NCBI RefSeq assembly: GCF_003944705.1 | Contig: NZ_RWIS01000001.1 | Span: 186,001 to 250,000 of the forward strand | Length of the DNA: 64,000 nucleotides | Origin: Hymenobacter metallilatus | Lineage (GTDB): Bacteria; Bacteroidota; Bacteroidia; Cytophagales; Hymenobacteraceae | Direction of reading: 5' to 3' | In this document: in pieces, positions 16,581 to 24,787 of the stretch | Layout of the letters: each line of letters opens with the position of its first letter | How positions within the stretch are numbered: position 1 is the first letter of the stretch | The notes under the pieces: generated by a model | Seen by the model: only the letters and a program-made list of their open reading frames with translations | Database searches by the model: none | Told to the model about the DNA's origin: nothing | Position numbers and translations under genes: made by a program

Positions 16581-17888
16581 TTGCTGCTGAACATCGTTTA
16601 CTTTCAAGTCCTATTTTCAGTACGCGCTATTTTTACCCTACAAATACTTGATTTTTCCAAGCCCGACGCGCCGCTTACCCCTGAACAAAAGCGGCGGCGT
16701 AACCTCCGTTTCAATCTTACGCTCTTGGCGGTGTTATGGGGAATCATCCTTGCCTTGCACTGGAACGAGTGGTGGGCGTTGTTACAGTTGCGGTCCACAA
16801 CCACGGGGTTGCCCTGGCCCATTATTGTAAGCTGGTGGGGGCTTATGGCTCCCGTGGCATATTTTGGTTTCATTTTGCTACACGAAGGGGGCCACACGTT
16901 GATGGGCTGGCTGGCCGGGTTTCGGCTGCTGTCATTCAGTGCCGGACCACTGCATCTGACCCAGCAGGCCGACGGCTGGCAATGGAAACTTCAGCCACAG
17001 CGTGATAAGCTAAGCGGCTTTGTCGCAACCTATCCCGTACATCCGCACCACCTGCGCGGGCGCTATGCCTTACTGATTGCCGGTGGTCCGCTGGCTAACC
17101 TGCTTACGGGCGGACTGGCCCTGTATGCGCATTATCGTTGGCTGGTTCCCTATGGCTACACGCTGTCGGGGCCACTGTATCTGTTGGATGCAGCCAACTG
17201 TGTATTCGGATGGCTATCAATACTGGTAGGCGCCCTGAATTTGCTGCCCCTCACTTTATCTACTGGCCATATTATAGACGGTAAACGGCTTTGGGATTTG
17301 GCCAGGGGCGGATCGGCCATGCACCAGCACGTGGGGCTGCTGTATTTTCAGTATCTCCACCACCAGGGAACACGCCCCCGCGACTGGGACTTAGCTGCTG
17401 TAACGGCGTTTGCAGAATACCATAGCCACAGCGTGCTCGATTTGTATGCCCACTACCTAGCTTACTGCTACTATCACGACTGCCGCGACTTGGAAAAGCT
17501 GCGCCTGCACCTCAACGAAGCCCTGGACCGCCGCAAGCTCGGCCCCAAGTCCATGCAGCAGCATATACTGGCCGAGGCCGCTTACGTGGCAGCCCTGCAC
17601 ACTCACAACCACGAGCAGGCCCGCTACTGGCTGGATAAAGCGCAGCAGATAAAACCCTTCACGGACGAAGAAGCCTTGTTTGCACGGGCAGCTGTGGCTC
17701 ACATAGAGGGTAATAACAAGGAAGCCAACCGGTTGCTGCAAGCCGCTCGCCTTCAAACACAGCAAGCTCCCCACATCAGCAACCGCGCCCCAGCCCAGGA
17801 GTGTTTCGACGACTTACAGGCGCGAATTGATCAAGCGGCATCTCAGCCCCGGCCGGTACAGCTGGAAACTAACTGTAATGTATGTTGA
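16581..17888 (+). CDS. M50-type site-2-protease-like membrane metallopeptidase with helical-repeat tail
   Basis: Up to 435 residues from a TTG; the true start is uncertain because the N-terminus has no nearby ATG. Several membrane segments surround the zinc motif LLHEGGHTLMG (H101, E102, H105). The second metal region reads NLLPLTLSTGHIIDGKRL (N220 to D233), an M50-like NxxP...DG motif lengthened by a few residues. Residues about 270-420 are soluble and helical, resembling degenerate TPR repeats (YLAYCYYHDCRDLEKLRLHL, AAYVAALHTHNHEQARYWL). M50 enzymes cut proteins within the membrane. The substrate is unknown and no sigma/anti-sigma pair is nearby. Confidence 0.8.
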   Translation: MLLNIVYFQVLFSVRAIFTLQILDFSKPDAPLTPEQKRRRNLRFNLTLLAVLWGIILALHWNEWWALLQLRSTTTGLPWPIIVSWWGLMAPVAYFGFILLHEGGHTLMGWLAGFRLLSFSAGPLHLTQQADGWQWKLQPQRDKLSGFVATYPVHPHHLRGRYALLIAGGPLANLLTGGLALYAHYRWLVPYGYTLSGPLYLLDAANCVFGWLSILVGALNLLPLTLSTGHIIDGKRLWDLARGGSAMHQHVGLLYFQYLHHQGTRPRDWDLAAVTAFAEYHSHSVLDLYAHYLAYCYYHDCRDLEKLRLHLNEALDRRKLGPKSMQQHILAEAAYVAALHTHNHEQARYWLDKAQQIKPFTDEEALFARAAVAHIEGNNKEANRLLQAARLQTQQAPHISNRAPAQECFDDLQARIDQAASQPRPVQLETNCNVC

Positions 17889-17972
17889 GAGTTGAGGCCC
17901 GCAGGTTGGTTTCATTCCGAGAGAAAGAGCCACCCAGCTACCTCACGACTGGCGCGTTTGCCAGTAGTCGCT

Positions 17973-18176
17973 TCATCTGGCAATGCGCAGATGCCGCTCC
18001 CGGTCGGCGGCGTAGAGCAGGCAGGCCTGAACCTGGGCCTGGGTCAACTCCGGGAAGTCCTTCAGAATCTCGGGTATAGTTTGGCCGCTGCCCAGCGAGC
18101 CCAGCACATCGGCCACGCTAATGCGCGTGCCCGCAATGCACAGCCGCCCGAAGCGTACTTCGGGGTTGATGGGCAT
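17973..18176 (-). CDS. DUF433 antitoxin-like protein, orphan
   Basis: 67 residues starting MPINPEVRFGRLCIAGTRIS with the family core GTRISVADVLGSLGSGQTIPEI and the closing LTQAQVQACLLYAADRE. DUF433 proteins are winged-helix-like and usually precede a PIN-like DUF5615 toxin gene. Here only 84 bases without an ORF follow before the M50 stop codon, so no toxin partner is present. A perfect dyad at 18220-18250 lies about 45 bases upstream and may be its operator. Length is normal for the family. Confidence 0.82.
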   Translation of the reverse strand: MPINPEVRFGRLCIAGTRISVADVLGSLGSGQTIPEILKDFPELTQAQVQACLLYAADRERHLRIAR

Positions 18177-18219
18177 CTATGCGTGGTAGTCCATAAGTAC
18201 GGGGCTTTCTTAAATGTGC

Positions 18220-18250
18220 GGAATAGTGAGAGAATAGTTCTCACTATTCC
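18220..18250. promoter_or_regulatory. Dyad upstream of the DUF433 gene
   Basis: GGAATAGTGAG (18220-18230) and CTCACTATTCC (18240-18250) are perfect inverted copies separated by 9 bases. The position upstream of a putative DNA-binding antitoxin suggests an autoregulatory operator (inference). Confidence 0.45.
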
Positions 18251-18379
18251 TACCAGGTACACTCGTGCCAATTTCGCTACCGTCACGGCCAACGGCGCGG
18301 CGACGACGAGGGCAGGGGCATATGATTAACCTCTAGCTCATTGACTGCGTACCAGTAAGCTCCACCACTCTCCGTTCCC

Positions 18380-18952
18380 ATGCAAAAGTCTCTCGTTGTT
18401 GCCAGCGCCTTGGCCCTGAGCCTGGCCGCCTGCAGCCAGGAAAAACCCGCCGAAACCACCACTGCCCCGGCCGCTACCGAAACGCCGACGGCCCCGGCCG
18501 CCCCAGCCGATGCTTCGGCCGGCGTGGAGCGCGCCGAAACGGCCGCTCCGGCGGCCCCCGCCACGCCGGCCCTGGGCACCCAGCCCGGCCCCAGAGGCAC
18601 CCAGGTGGCTCTCACAAAGGCCCGCGTAGTAGGAGATATTCTGACGGTGGAGCTGCAGGCTTCCCTGCCCCCTACTGCCGATTCCAACTCGGAAACCGTA
18701 CGCGCCGAAATCGACCAGATATCCTACATCGACGACGCTACCTCCCGCAAGTACAACGTGCTCAAAGACCAGTCGGGCATGTACATGGCGCTGCCCCTGG
18801 ACTACAGCAAGAAAAGTGTGGCAGCCGATGCCCGCAAGTCCGGCCCCGGCATCATGAGCTTTAAGTTTCCGGCCCCGCCGGCTACCAGCACCACCATTTC
18901 GCTGAGCCTGCCGGGCATGGGCTCCTTCGACGGCATCACCATTCAACGATGA
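18380..18952 (+). CDS. Hypothetical lipoprotein
   Basis: 190 residues. The signal peptide MQKSLVVASALALSLAAC ends in a lipobox (LAAC, C18). A long alanine/proline/threonine-rich linker (about 20-78) leads to a compact C-terminal domain (about 78-190) with alternating strand-like segments (VVGDILTVELQA, TISLSLPGMGSF). No family is recognised. Its stop overlaps the start of the OmpA-type lipoprotein gene by four bases (ATGA), so the two are co-translated and probably work together at the envelope. Confidence 0.75.
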   Translation: MQKSLVVASALALSLAACSQEKPAETTTAPAATETPTAPAAPADASAGVERAETAAPAAPATPALGTQPGPRGTQVALTKARVVGDILTVELQASLPPTADSNSETVRAEIDQISYIDDATSRKYNVLKDQSGMYMALPLDYSKKSVAADARKSGPGIMSFKFPAPPATSTTISLSLPGMGSFDGITIQR

Positions 18953-19599
18953 GCTGCGTCCTGCGCTGCAACCTGCGCCCGGCCGGGCTGCTGCTGGCGG
19001 CCCTGTTACTGGCGGGCTGCTCCGACAACCGCCCCTCCACCGATGCCGCCCCGCCCGAAGCCGGCCAGCCCCTGACGGGCACTGCCAACGCCCCCGTGGG
19101 CTCAGCAGCACCCACCCCGGCCGCTGAGGCAACTCCCGCCAGTGCCCCCCGCCCCGACCAGGGCCAGAAACTCACCGGCGCAGTCAGTGAGCTGTCGGGC
19201 GCGGCCAGCGACCTGGGCGGTAAAATGACGGACATGGGCCTGGTTATCAACTTTGATACCGACGTGCTGTTCGATTTCGATAAAGCCGACATCAAACCCG
19301 GGGCCACGCCTACCTTGGAGAAGCTGGCCGACGTAGTGAAGCAATACACCAAGAGCCGCGTCGTTATCAACGGCTATACCGATTCCAAGGGCGATGATGC
19401 CTACAACCGCACCCTCTCCCAGCGCCGCGCGCAGGCTATTGCCGACTGGCTGACCCGGCACCAGGCCGGCGCGGCCGGGCAGCTGCAGGTACAGGGCCTG
19501 GGTGAAGCCAACCCCGTAGCCCCTAACACCAAACCCGACGGTACCGACAACCCCGACGGCCGCCAGCAAAACCGCCGCGTGGAGGTTATTATCTCCTAG
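18949..19599 (+). CDS. OmpA-family peptidoglycan-binding lipoprotein
   Basis: 216 residues. The lipobox LLAGC (C24) follows an arginine-containing signal peptide. An Ala/Pro-rich spacer (25-75) precedes an OmpA C-terminal domain (about 95-216) with VLFDFDKADIKPGATPTL, GYTDSKGDDAYNRTLSQRRA (peptidoglycan-binding D145 and R160) and the closing NRRVEVII. It should be anchored in a membrane and bind cell-wall peptidoglycan (Pal-like role, inferred). Translationally coupled to the upstream lipoprotein; two hairpins follow. Confidence 0.9.
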   Translation: MSCVLRCNLRPAGLLLAALLLAGCSDNRPSTDAAPPEAGQPLTGTANAPVGSAAPTPAAEATPASAPRPDQGQKLTGAVSELSGAASDLGGKMTDMGLVINFDTDVLFDFDKADIKPGATPTLEKLADVVKQYTKSRVVINGYTDSKGDDAYNRTLSQRRAQAIADWLTRHQAGAAGQLQVQGLGEANPVAPNTKPDGTDNPDGRQQNRRVEVIIS

Positions 19600-19607
19600 C
19601 TTTTGGT

Positions 19608-19638
19608 AGCTCAGCTGCTTCACCCTCAAAGCTGAGCT
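19608..19638 (+). terminator. Small hairpin after the OmpA gene
   Basis: AGCTCAGCT (19608-19616) pairs with AGCTGAGCT (19630-19638) just after the stop codon. It is weaker than the hairpin that follows. Confidence 0.4.
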
Positions 19639-19669
19639 GGCCACCTGCTGGCCAGTTGGTAGCCGAAAT

Positions 19670-19719
19670 ACCGCCCGGCCGGGCAGCAGCACTTGGTTGT
19701 TGCTGCCCGGCCGGGCGGT
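19670..19719. terminator. Bidirectional terminator with self-complementary arms
   Basis: 19-bp perfect arms at 19670-19688 and 19701-19719. Each arm itself contains the palindrome CCCGGCCGGG, so two alternative small hairpins are possible. It lies between convergent genes. Confidence 0.7.
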
Positions 19720-19752
19720 TTGCGTAGCAGGCTCGCATGAGCCCCGGGCTCC

Positions 19753-20427
19753 CTAGCCTTCCGGCTGAATGGCCAATACCTGGGCCACTTCGTGCAGGCG
19801 GCGGGCAATGGGCGTCAGCAGCTCATCAGGTACGGGTACCTGGCCAGCGCTACGGGCTTTGAGGTAGCGCACCACCGCCATCTGGTTGTGCAGGGTTTCT
19901 TCGGCTTCCTGCCGCAGCTGCTCCCAGCCCTGGGTACTGCGGGCCAACAGGTGCTGGCGGCGGGCTTCCAGGGCCTGCATCACCAAGTCGGCCAGCTGCA
20001 TCAGCAGCTGCTGCTCGGCCTCGGTCAGCTCGCGGGTCTCGTAGCCAGCCAGGCACACGGTACCCAGACAATAGCCCTGCGCCGTCCGCACGGGCGCTCC
20101 GGCGTAAAACCGGACCTGGCGCTCCTGGGAAGCAGAAGTACCCAGGCCCGGCACGGCGGCCAAATCGGTATAGACCAACACAGGTTCCTCGGCCTGGATG
20201 GCGCGGGTACAGAGGGTTTGCTCGGGAGCCAGCACTTCCTGCGCCGGCATTCCTACGCTGGCCTTGTGCCATACCTCCAGCTGGTGCACAAAGGCGATGC
20301 GCGCAACCGGCACGCTGAAGATATACGCAGCCAGCTCTACCAGGTCATCAAACAGCTTTTCCCGGGCCGAGTACAGGATATCGTACGAATCAAGCACCGC
20401 CAACCGGTTGGGTTCAGGAGGAGTCAT
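19753..20427 (-). CDS. GAF-domain sensor protein
   Basis: 224 residues. The start NRLAVLDSYDILYSAREKLF followed by VPVARIAFVHQLEVWHKASVG and TLCTRAIQAEEPVLVYTDL matches the GAF subfamily found at the front of many histidine kinases. The GAF core closes with VRFYAGAPVRTAQGYCLGTVCL. Residues about 150-220 are a helical tail. No kinase, cyclase or output domain is attached, so it may sense a small ligand or redox state and act through a partner not present here. A TATGTTTG -7-like element lies about 45 bases upstream. Confidence 0.83.
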   Translation of the reverse strand: MTPPEPNRLAVLDSYDILYSAREKLFDDLVELAAYIFSVPVARIAFVHQLEVWHKASVGMPAQEVLAPEQTLCTRAIQAEEPVLVYTDLAAVPGLGTSASQERQVRFYAGAPVRTAQGYCLGTVCLAGYETRELTEAEQQLLMQLADLVMQALEARRQHLLARSTQGWEQLRQEAEETLHNQMAVVRYLKARSAGQVPVPDELLTPIARRLHEVAQVLAIQPEG

Positions 20428-20470
20428 ATAGCCGGAAAGGAACGGTGGGCAGATGGCCAGGGGCCGGCCA

Positions 20471-20478
20471 CAAACATA
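20471..20478 (-). promoter_or_regulatory. Candidate -7 element (TATGTTTG) for the GAF gene
   Basis: Minus-strand TATGTTTG fits TAnnTTTG, with a predicted leader of about 37 bases. Confidence 0.38.
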
Positions 20479-20787
20479 CGAGGGCCGACTACACTTCCGA
20501 ATTGTTCAGCTGCCTAAATCCGAAGGAAAAATCAATTACCTCCTGTTCTTTTGAGTAGTAGGGCTATGGTAGTGCGGTGGCATGGGTCAACGGTTGGCCT
20601 TATCCCCCGGCCCCTCTCGGAAAACGGAGAGAAGGAACCTGAAAAGCAGAACTCCTGTGCTTGTGCCGCACCACTTGCCTCGCCTACACGCACAACGCCC
20701 CCGGCCAGCCGACCGGGGGCGTTGGAAGTACCGGGCCGTTGCAGCGGCCTGGTACGCTGCCGTCACTCACGCGGCAGTACAGCGGGG
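20479..20787. other. Intergenic region between two minus-strand genes
   Basis: About 310 bases with no supported gene. It holds the terminator at 20693-20724; two overlapping plus-strand frames across it continue antisense through the next gene and look spurious. Confidence 0.45.
20693..20724 (-). terminator. Terminator after the hypothetical gene at 20788
   Basis: CAACGCCCCCGG (20693-20704) pairs perfectly with CCGGGGGCGTTG (20713-20724) over an 8-base loop. Confidence 0.65.
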
Positions 20788-21372
20788 CTACACCAGCTGC
20801 GGCACCTGGTTAGGGGTTTTCCGGGGGAACTTTGGGCGGGGCCGGGTGCCGCAGCGCTCAAACTCATCCAGCATGGTACGGCTGGCAACTGCCGCCACCC
20901 GGCTGGCCAGGTGCAGCAGCTCCAGGCTGAAGCTGGCTTCGCTGGTTAAGGCCGCCACCTGCGTGAGCTGGTAGGCCAGCTGCACTTGCTCGGCGGCTCC
21001 AATGGACTTCCAGGGCTGCGGCTGCGGCTTTAGCACCTGCTCCAGCTGCTCCAGCCACTCCAGCCCGTGCGGATGCGGGAAGGGCCAGCGCCAGGGCGGG
21101 CACAACTCGTCGCCGGGCTCCCAGCTGGCTGCCAGGCCCGATGCCGCCGAGCGGGCCATTTGCTGAGATACCCCAAAGGTCTGCTCGCGCAGGCTGGGGT
21201 CGGTGAGCTGGCTGCTGATCTGGCGTACCAGGTCGGCGGCGAGCAGGTTTACGTGGGCATCGGTGAAAACGAAATGCGAATGAGGAATCAAGGCATCCCA
21301 GGCGGCCGGATTGATGGCGCCGACGAGTTGGATTTTGGAATGCAGGGCAACGGCTTTGGCGTTCATGTTCAT
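20788..21372 (-). CDS. Hypothetical protein, 194 aa
   Basis: The ATG at 21372 (MNMNAKAVALHSKIQ) is preferred; the frame stays open nine codons further upstream. No signal peptide or membrane segment is seen. A tryptophan- and proline-rich middle (about 93-132) is followed by a helical part (AAEQVQLAYQLTQVAALTSE, SLELLHLASRVAAVASRTML) and a basic proline-rich tail. The codon pattern matches the neighbours, so it is probably a real gene, but I recognise no family. A clean terminator lies downstream. Confidence 0.6.
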   Translation of the reverse strand: MNMNAKAVALHSKIQLVGAINPAAWDALIPHSHFVFTDAHVNLLAADLVRQISSQLTDPSLREQTFGVSQQMARSAASGLAASWEPGDELCPPWRWPFPHPHGLEWLEQLEQVLKPQPQPWKSIGAAEQVQLAYQLTQVAALTSEASFSLELLHLASRVAAVASRTMLDEFERCGTRPRPKFPRKTPNQVPQLV

Positions 21373-21468
21373 AGCAGGAAAATGCCTTCTGCTGAGCACG
21401 GCAGAAAGCAGAGGTGAAACACACTAGGCAAGGAAGATTTCTTACCTGCTTATCCTGGGCACGGCGCC

Positions 21469-21672
21469 ATGCCAGGCAAGCAAAAAGAACACGTCCAAGT
21501 TCAGTATTTGGGGGAGCCGACGCAACCGCATATACATGTGGATCAGCGAGGTTTGGAGGCGGCAGTCCGGCACCGGACTATCTTGGTCCGGCTCTGGCAG
21601 GCGCTCAGGGTCATGCTTTCCGGCTTGGCGCAGCTACCAGCAGGGCCCGATGAAGCGGAAAAAACGCACTGA
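21469..21672 (+). CDS. Possible small protein, 67 aa
   Basis: The frame starts with ATG (MPGKQKEHVQVQYLGEPTQP) and has a polar first half and a helical second half (TILVRLWQALRVMLSGLAQL). It competes with overlapping frames on both strands and has no recognisable domain or terminator, so it may be chance. Confidence 0.25.
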   Translation: MPGKQKEHVQVQYLGEPTQPHIHVDQRGLEAAVRHRTILVRLWQALRVMLSGLAQLPAGPDEAEKTH

Positions 21673-21909
21673 GCTGGTACTTCGGAGCCAGCCCAGGCAC
21701 CGGATGGCAGCGGGTTGATTTCCGGGTTTCTGGGCGGTGCTGTTCCCGCCGTTCCTGTTGGGCTGCAAGCTAGGTTTTGGTGCAAAAACCGCCCGCCGGC
21801 AAGCTCAAGCGTAGGGTTGCAGAATTTTGGCTTTCCTCGCGGAGCAGCATCTCCCCCGGTAGACAGGCGTATACGGAGCATCTATTTCATCCTTTTTGCA
21901 CAAAACGCC

Positions 21910-22206
21910 ATGAAAATTTTCTTTGCTTCCGCAGTTGCCCTCTTGCTTGGTATCTCCGCTGCTTCGGCCCAAACTACCCAGAGTACTCCTACCGTAAACG
22001 GCAGCGTAAGTCCCCAGTCGTCGCCACCGGCGCAGCCCCAAGGCTCGCTGGGCACCCTGCCCGCCAGCAATACCCAGCCCGCCAGCGACCGGGCTACCAT
22101 GACCCCCAACACTGCACCCACCATGACGCGGGAGCAGCGGAAAAACAAAGCCATGGAGAAGCGGGATAAGAAAAAAGCCAAAGCCTCGAACGGCTCCACC
22201 TACTAA
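21910..22206 (+). CDS. Small secreted Pro/Thr/Ser-rich protein
   Basis: 98 residues from the ATG that gives a clean signal peptide, MKIFFASAVALLLGISAASA with a following Q. The mature part is low complexity (Gln, Ser, Thr, Pro, Asn) and ends in a lysine-rich segment (REQRKNKAMEKRDKKKAKAS). The longer open frame upstream is not coding-like. It is probably a periplasmic or surface peptide that could bind acidic polymers through its basic tail (inference). No family is recognised. A hairpin terminator follows. Confidence 0.65.
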   Translation: MKIFFASAVALLLGISAASAQTTQSTPTVNGSVSPQSSPPAQPQGSLGTLPASNTQPASDRATMTPNTAPTMTREQRKNKAMEKRDKKKAKASNGSTY

Positions 22207-22251
22207 GCTGCGCGAGCAGTCTGCCAGACTGCGGCCCACTTTCCTGCACCC

Positions 22252-22283
22252 AAAAGCGGCTCACTACACGGTGGGCCGCTTTT
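22252..22283 (+). terminator. Hairpin terminator after the small secreted protein
   Basis: AAAAGCGGC plus TCAC (from 22252) pairs with GTGG plus GCCGCTTTT (to 22283). A smaller GCAGTCT/AGACTGC hairpin lies just upstream at 22216-22232. Confidence 0.65.
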
Positions 22284-22546
22284 GTGCGTAGGAAAGCAGC
22301 GGAAGCATGATAATGCAGATCAACAGACCGCTCGTGCCGATGCGCTGCCGGGGCGGCAACGCATCGGCATACGGACGCCCAACCAGGCAAAGCCGTATTT
22401 CCAGCTGCCATACCCCCTCCAACCACCCGGAGCTTAGCATTGATTCAACCTGCTATTTGCGCCGATTTGGGGCAGTTTCTGCAGCGTCCGAGGGTATTTT
22501 GCGACTTTGCCTCGCTTTTCACTTTTTCCTTTCTCTGATGCTGCGC
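22284..22546. other. Intergenic region before the GH97 gene
   Basis: About 260 bases. The open frame of the GH97 gene extends back through it, but without coding-like composition. A TTTTGCGACTTTGCC stretch at about 22497-22511 loosely resembles a -7 element. Nothing else is seen. Confidence 0.35.
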
Positions 22547-24658
22547 ATGAAACGTGCCTGCTGGGTGGCCCTGCTGCTGGCAGCCAGTCCTGGTATTTCC
22601 GCTCTGGCCCAAACCATTTATTCACCCGGCCGCAAGCTTGCGCTACAGTTTCAGCTTAGCCCCGCCGGTGAGCCTACCTATCAGCTTCGCTTCGGGAGCA
22701 AACCGGTACTACAACCCAGCAAAATGGGGCTGCTACTGCAAAACCAGCCCGGCCTGCACCAGGGGTTTCAGATTATCCGTGTTGATTCCCTGACCCACGA
22801 CGATACCTGGCAGCCGGTGTGGGGGGAGCAGAAAAACATCCGCAACCATTACCGCCAGCTCACGGTGCACCTGCGCCAGCCAGTCGCTCCCGGCCGCCTG
22901 CTGGATGTGGTGTTCCGGCTGTTTGATGACGGCCTGGGATTCCGCTACGAGGTGCCGCAGCAGCCCGGCCTCACCTATTTTGTGGTGCAGCAGGAAGCTA
23001 CCGAGTTCAACCTGCCGGCCAACCACAAGGCCTTCTGGATTCCGGGCGACTACGACTCCAACGAGTACACCTACAGCACCACGCGCCTGAGCGAGGTGAA
23101 TACTACTCCCATCGAACCCATTCAGCTGAAAGCCGACCCTACCCGCGTGCAAACTCCCCTGATGCTGAAAGCTGATGACGGGCTGTACGTGAACATCCAT
23201 GAGGCCGCGCTGGTGAACTACCCCGCCCTGATGCTGGACGTGGATACCAGGAGCTTTGGGCTGCGCAGCCACCTGGTACCCGGCGCAACTGGCGCCGCTG
23301 CCTACCTGCAGGCCCCGGAGCACACGCCCTGGCGCACTATTGTGGTGAGCGACAAAGCGCCCGAGGTATTGGCCAGCCGACTTATTCTGAACCTGAACGA
23401 GCCTACCCAGCTCACCTCCACCGACTGGATAAAGCCCCAGAAATTTGTGGGCGTGTGGTGGGAAATGCACGTAAACCGGGCCAGCTGGAACTACGCCGAT
23501 ACCAGTAACATCAAGCTGGCCGGTACCAATTGGAGCAAGCTGCGCCCCAACGGACGCCATGGAGCCAACACCGCCAACGTGAAGCGCTATATCGATTTTG
23601 CCGCCCGCAACGGCCTGCAAAGCGTGCTGGTGGAAGGCTGGAACGTGGGCTGGGAGGACTGGGCCAACAACTGGAAGGAGGAGGTGTTCGACTTCGTGAC
23701 ACCCTACCCCGACTTCGACGTGCAGGAGCTGCAGCGCTACGCCGCCAGCAAAGGCGTGAAACTAATGATGCACCACGAAACCAGCTCCTCCGTAACCAAC
23801 TACGAGCGACGCCAGGAAGCGGCTTACCGTTTCATGAAGGAGCACAACTATGATGCCGTGAAAACCGGCTACGTAGGCCGCATTATTCCGCGCGGGGAGC
23901 ACCACGACGGGCAGTGGATGGTGAACCATTACAACCGCACCGCCGCCCTTACCGGCCAGCACCAGCTGCTGGTGGATATGCACGAATCGGTACGACCCAC
24001 GGGGCTGCACCGCACCTACCCCAACTGGCTGGCCTCGGAGGCGGCGCGCGGCAACGAGTTTAATGCTTGGAGCAGCGGCAACCCACCCGAGCACGAAACC
24101 ATTCTGCCCTTCACCCGCCTGATGGGCGGCCCCATGGACTATACGCCCGGCATCTTCCAGATCAAGCTGGAAAGCTGGAACCCAGCCCAAAACAAGGGCC
24201 GGCAGGTGCATACCACCCTGGCCAAGCAGCTGGCGCTGTACGTGACCATGTACAGCCCGGTGCAAATGGCCGCCGACCTGCCCGAAGCCTACGAGCAGCA
24301 CGCCGATGCGTTTCAGTTTATCCGGGATGTGGCCGTAGACTGGGACGATACGCGCATTTTGGCCGCCGAGCCCGGCGACTACATCACCATTGCCCGCCAG
24401 GCCAAGGGTACGCAGGACTGGTACGTGGGCGCCGTTACCGATGAGCAGGCCCGGGCCCAAACCCTGCGGCTGGACTTTCTGCCGGCCGGCCGGCAGTACG
24501 AGGCAACCATTTACGCCGATGGCAAGGGGGCTTCCTGGGATAAGAACCCCATGGCCTACCAGATCCGCCGGCAGAAAGTCAGCAGCAAATCGGTGCTGCA
24601 GCTGCGGCTGGCGGCCGGCGGCGGGGCCGCCATCAGCCTCAAACCCCTGGCCCGGTAG
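22547..24658 (+). CDS. Glycoside hydrolase family 97 alpha-glucosidase, SusB-like
   Basis: 703 residues from MKRACWVALLLAASPG; an ATG three codons upstream is equally possible. The signal peptide ends near ALAQ. A beta-sandwich N-terminal domain (about 25-270) with FRLFDDGLGFRYEVP leads to a TIM barrel (about 280-570) with VEGWNVGWEDW, LLVDMHESVRPTGLHRTYPN and MGGPMDYTPGIF, then a C-terminal beta domain. The HE pair in the DMHESVRPTG motif matches the inverting SusB subgroup rather than the retaining one (inference). It is expected in the periplasm, releasing glucose from alpha-glucans. No SusC/SusD or regulator is beside it. Confidence 0.93.
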   Translation: MKRACWVALLLAASPGISALAQTIYSPGRKLALQFQLSPAGEPTYQLRFGSKPVLQPSKMGLLLQNQPGLHQGFQIIRVDSLTHDDTWQPVWGEQKNIRNHYRQLTVHLRQPVAPGRLLDVVFRLFDDGLGFRYEVPQQPGLTYFVVQQEATEFNLPANHKAFWIPGDYDSNEYTYSTTRLSEVNTTPIEPIQLKADPTRVQTPLMLKADDGLYVNIHEAALVNYPALMLDVDTRSFGLRSHLVPGATGAAAYLQAPEHTPWRTIVVSDKAPEVLASRLILNLNEPTQLTSTDWIKPQKFVGVWWEMHVNRASWNYADTSNIKLAGTNWSKLRPNGRHGANTANVKRYIDFAARNGLQSVLVEGWNVGWEDWANNWKEEVFDFVTPYPDFDVQELQRYAASKGVKLMMHHETSSSVTNYERRQEAAYRFMKEHNYDAVKTGYVGRIIPRGEHHDGQWMVNHYNRTAALTGQHQLLVDMHESVRPTGLHRTYPNWLASEAARGNEFNAWSSGNPPEHETILPFTRLMGGPMDYTPGIFQIKLESWNPAQNKGRQVHTTLAKQLALYVTMYSPVQMAADLPEAYEQHADAFQFIRDVAVDWDDTRILAAEPGDYITIARQAKGTQDWYVGAVTDEQARAQTLRLDFLPAGRQYEATIYADGKGASWDKNPMAYQIRRQKVSSKSVLQLRLAAGGGAAISLKPLAR

Positions 24659-24693
24659 GGCAGCAGGCCGGCTTACCATCCGGCCCCGCAGTT

Positions 24694-24766
24694 AGTAGCT
24701 GCAGCTCAGCAAACGAGGCCGCTGCGCCCAGTGCGCGGCGGCCTCGTTTGCTGAGCTGCAGCTACT
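24694..24766. terminator. 29-bp perfect bidirectional terminator
   Basis: Arms 24694-24722 and 24738-24766 are perfectly complementary over 29 bp, with an inner GCGC/GCGC pairing in the loop. It lies between the convergent GH97 and TonB-plug genes. Confidence 0.75.
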
Positions 24767-24787
24767 AAAACCTTATTCCTAAATGGT

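Noticed and set aside
17892..18329. 145-codon plus-strand frame over the DUF433 gene
   Set aside because: Overlaps the DUF433 gene antisense and runs through the dyad; DUF433 has a clear family signature.
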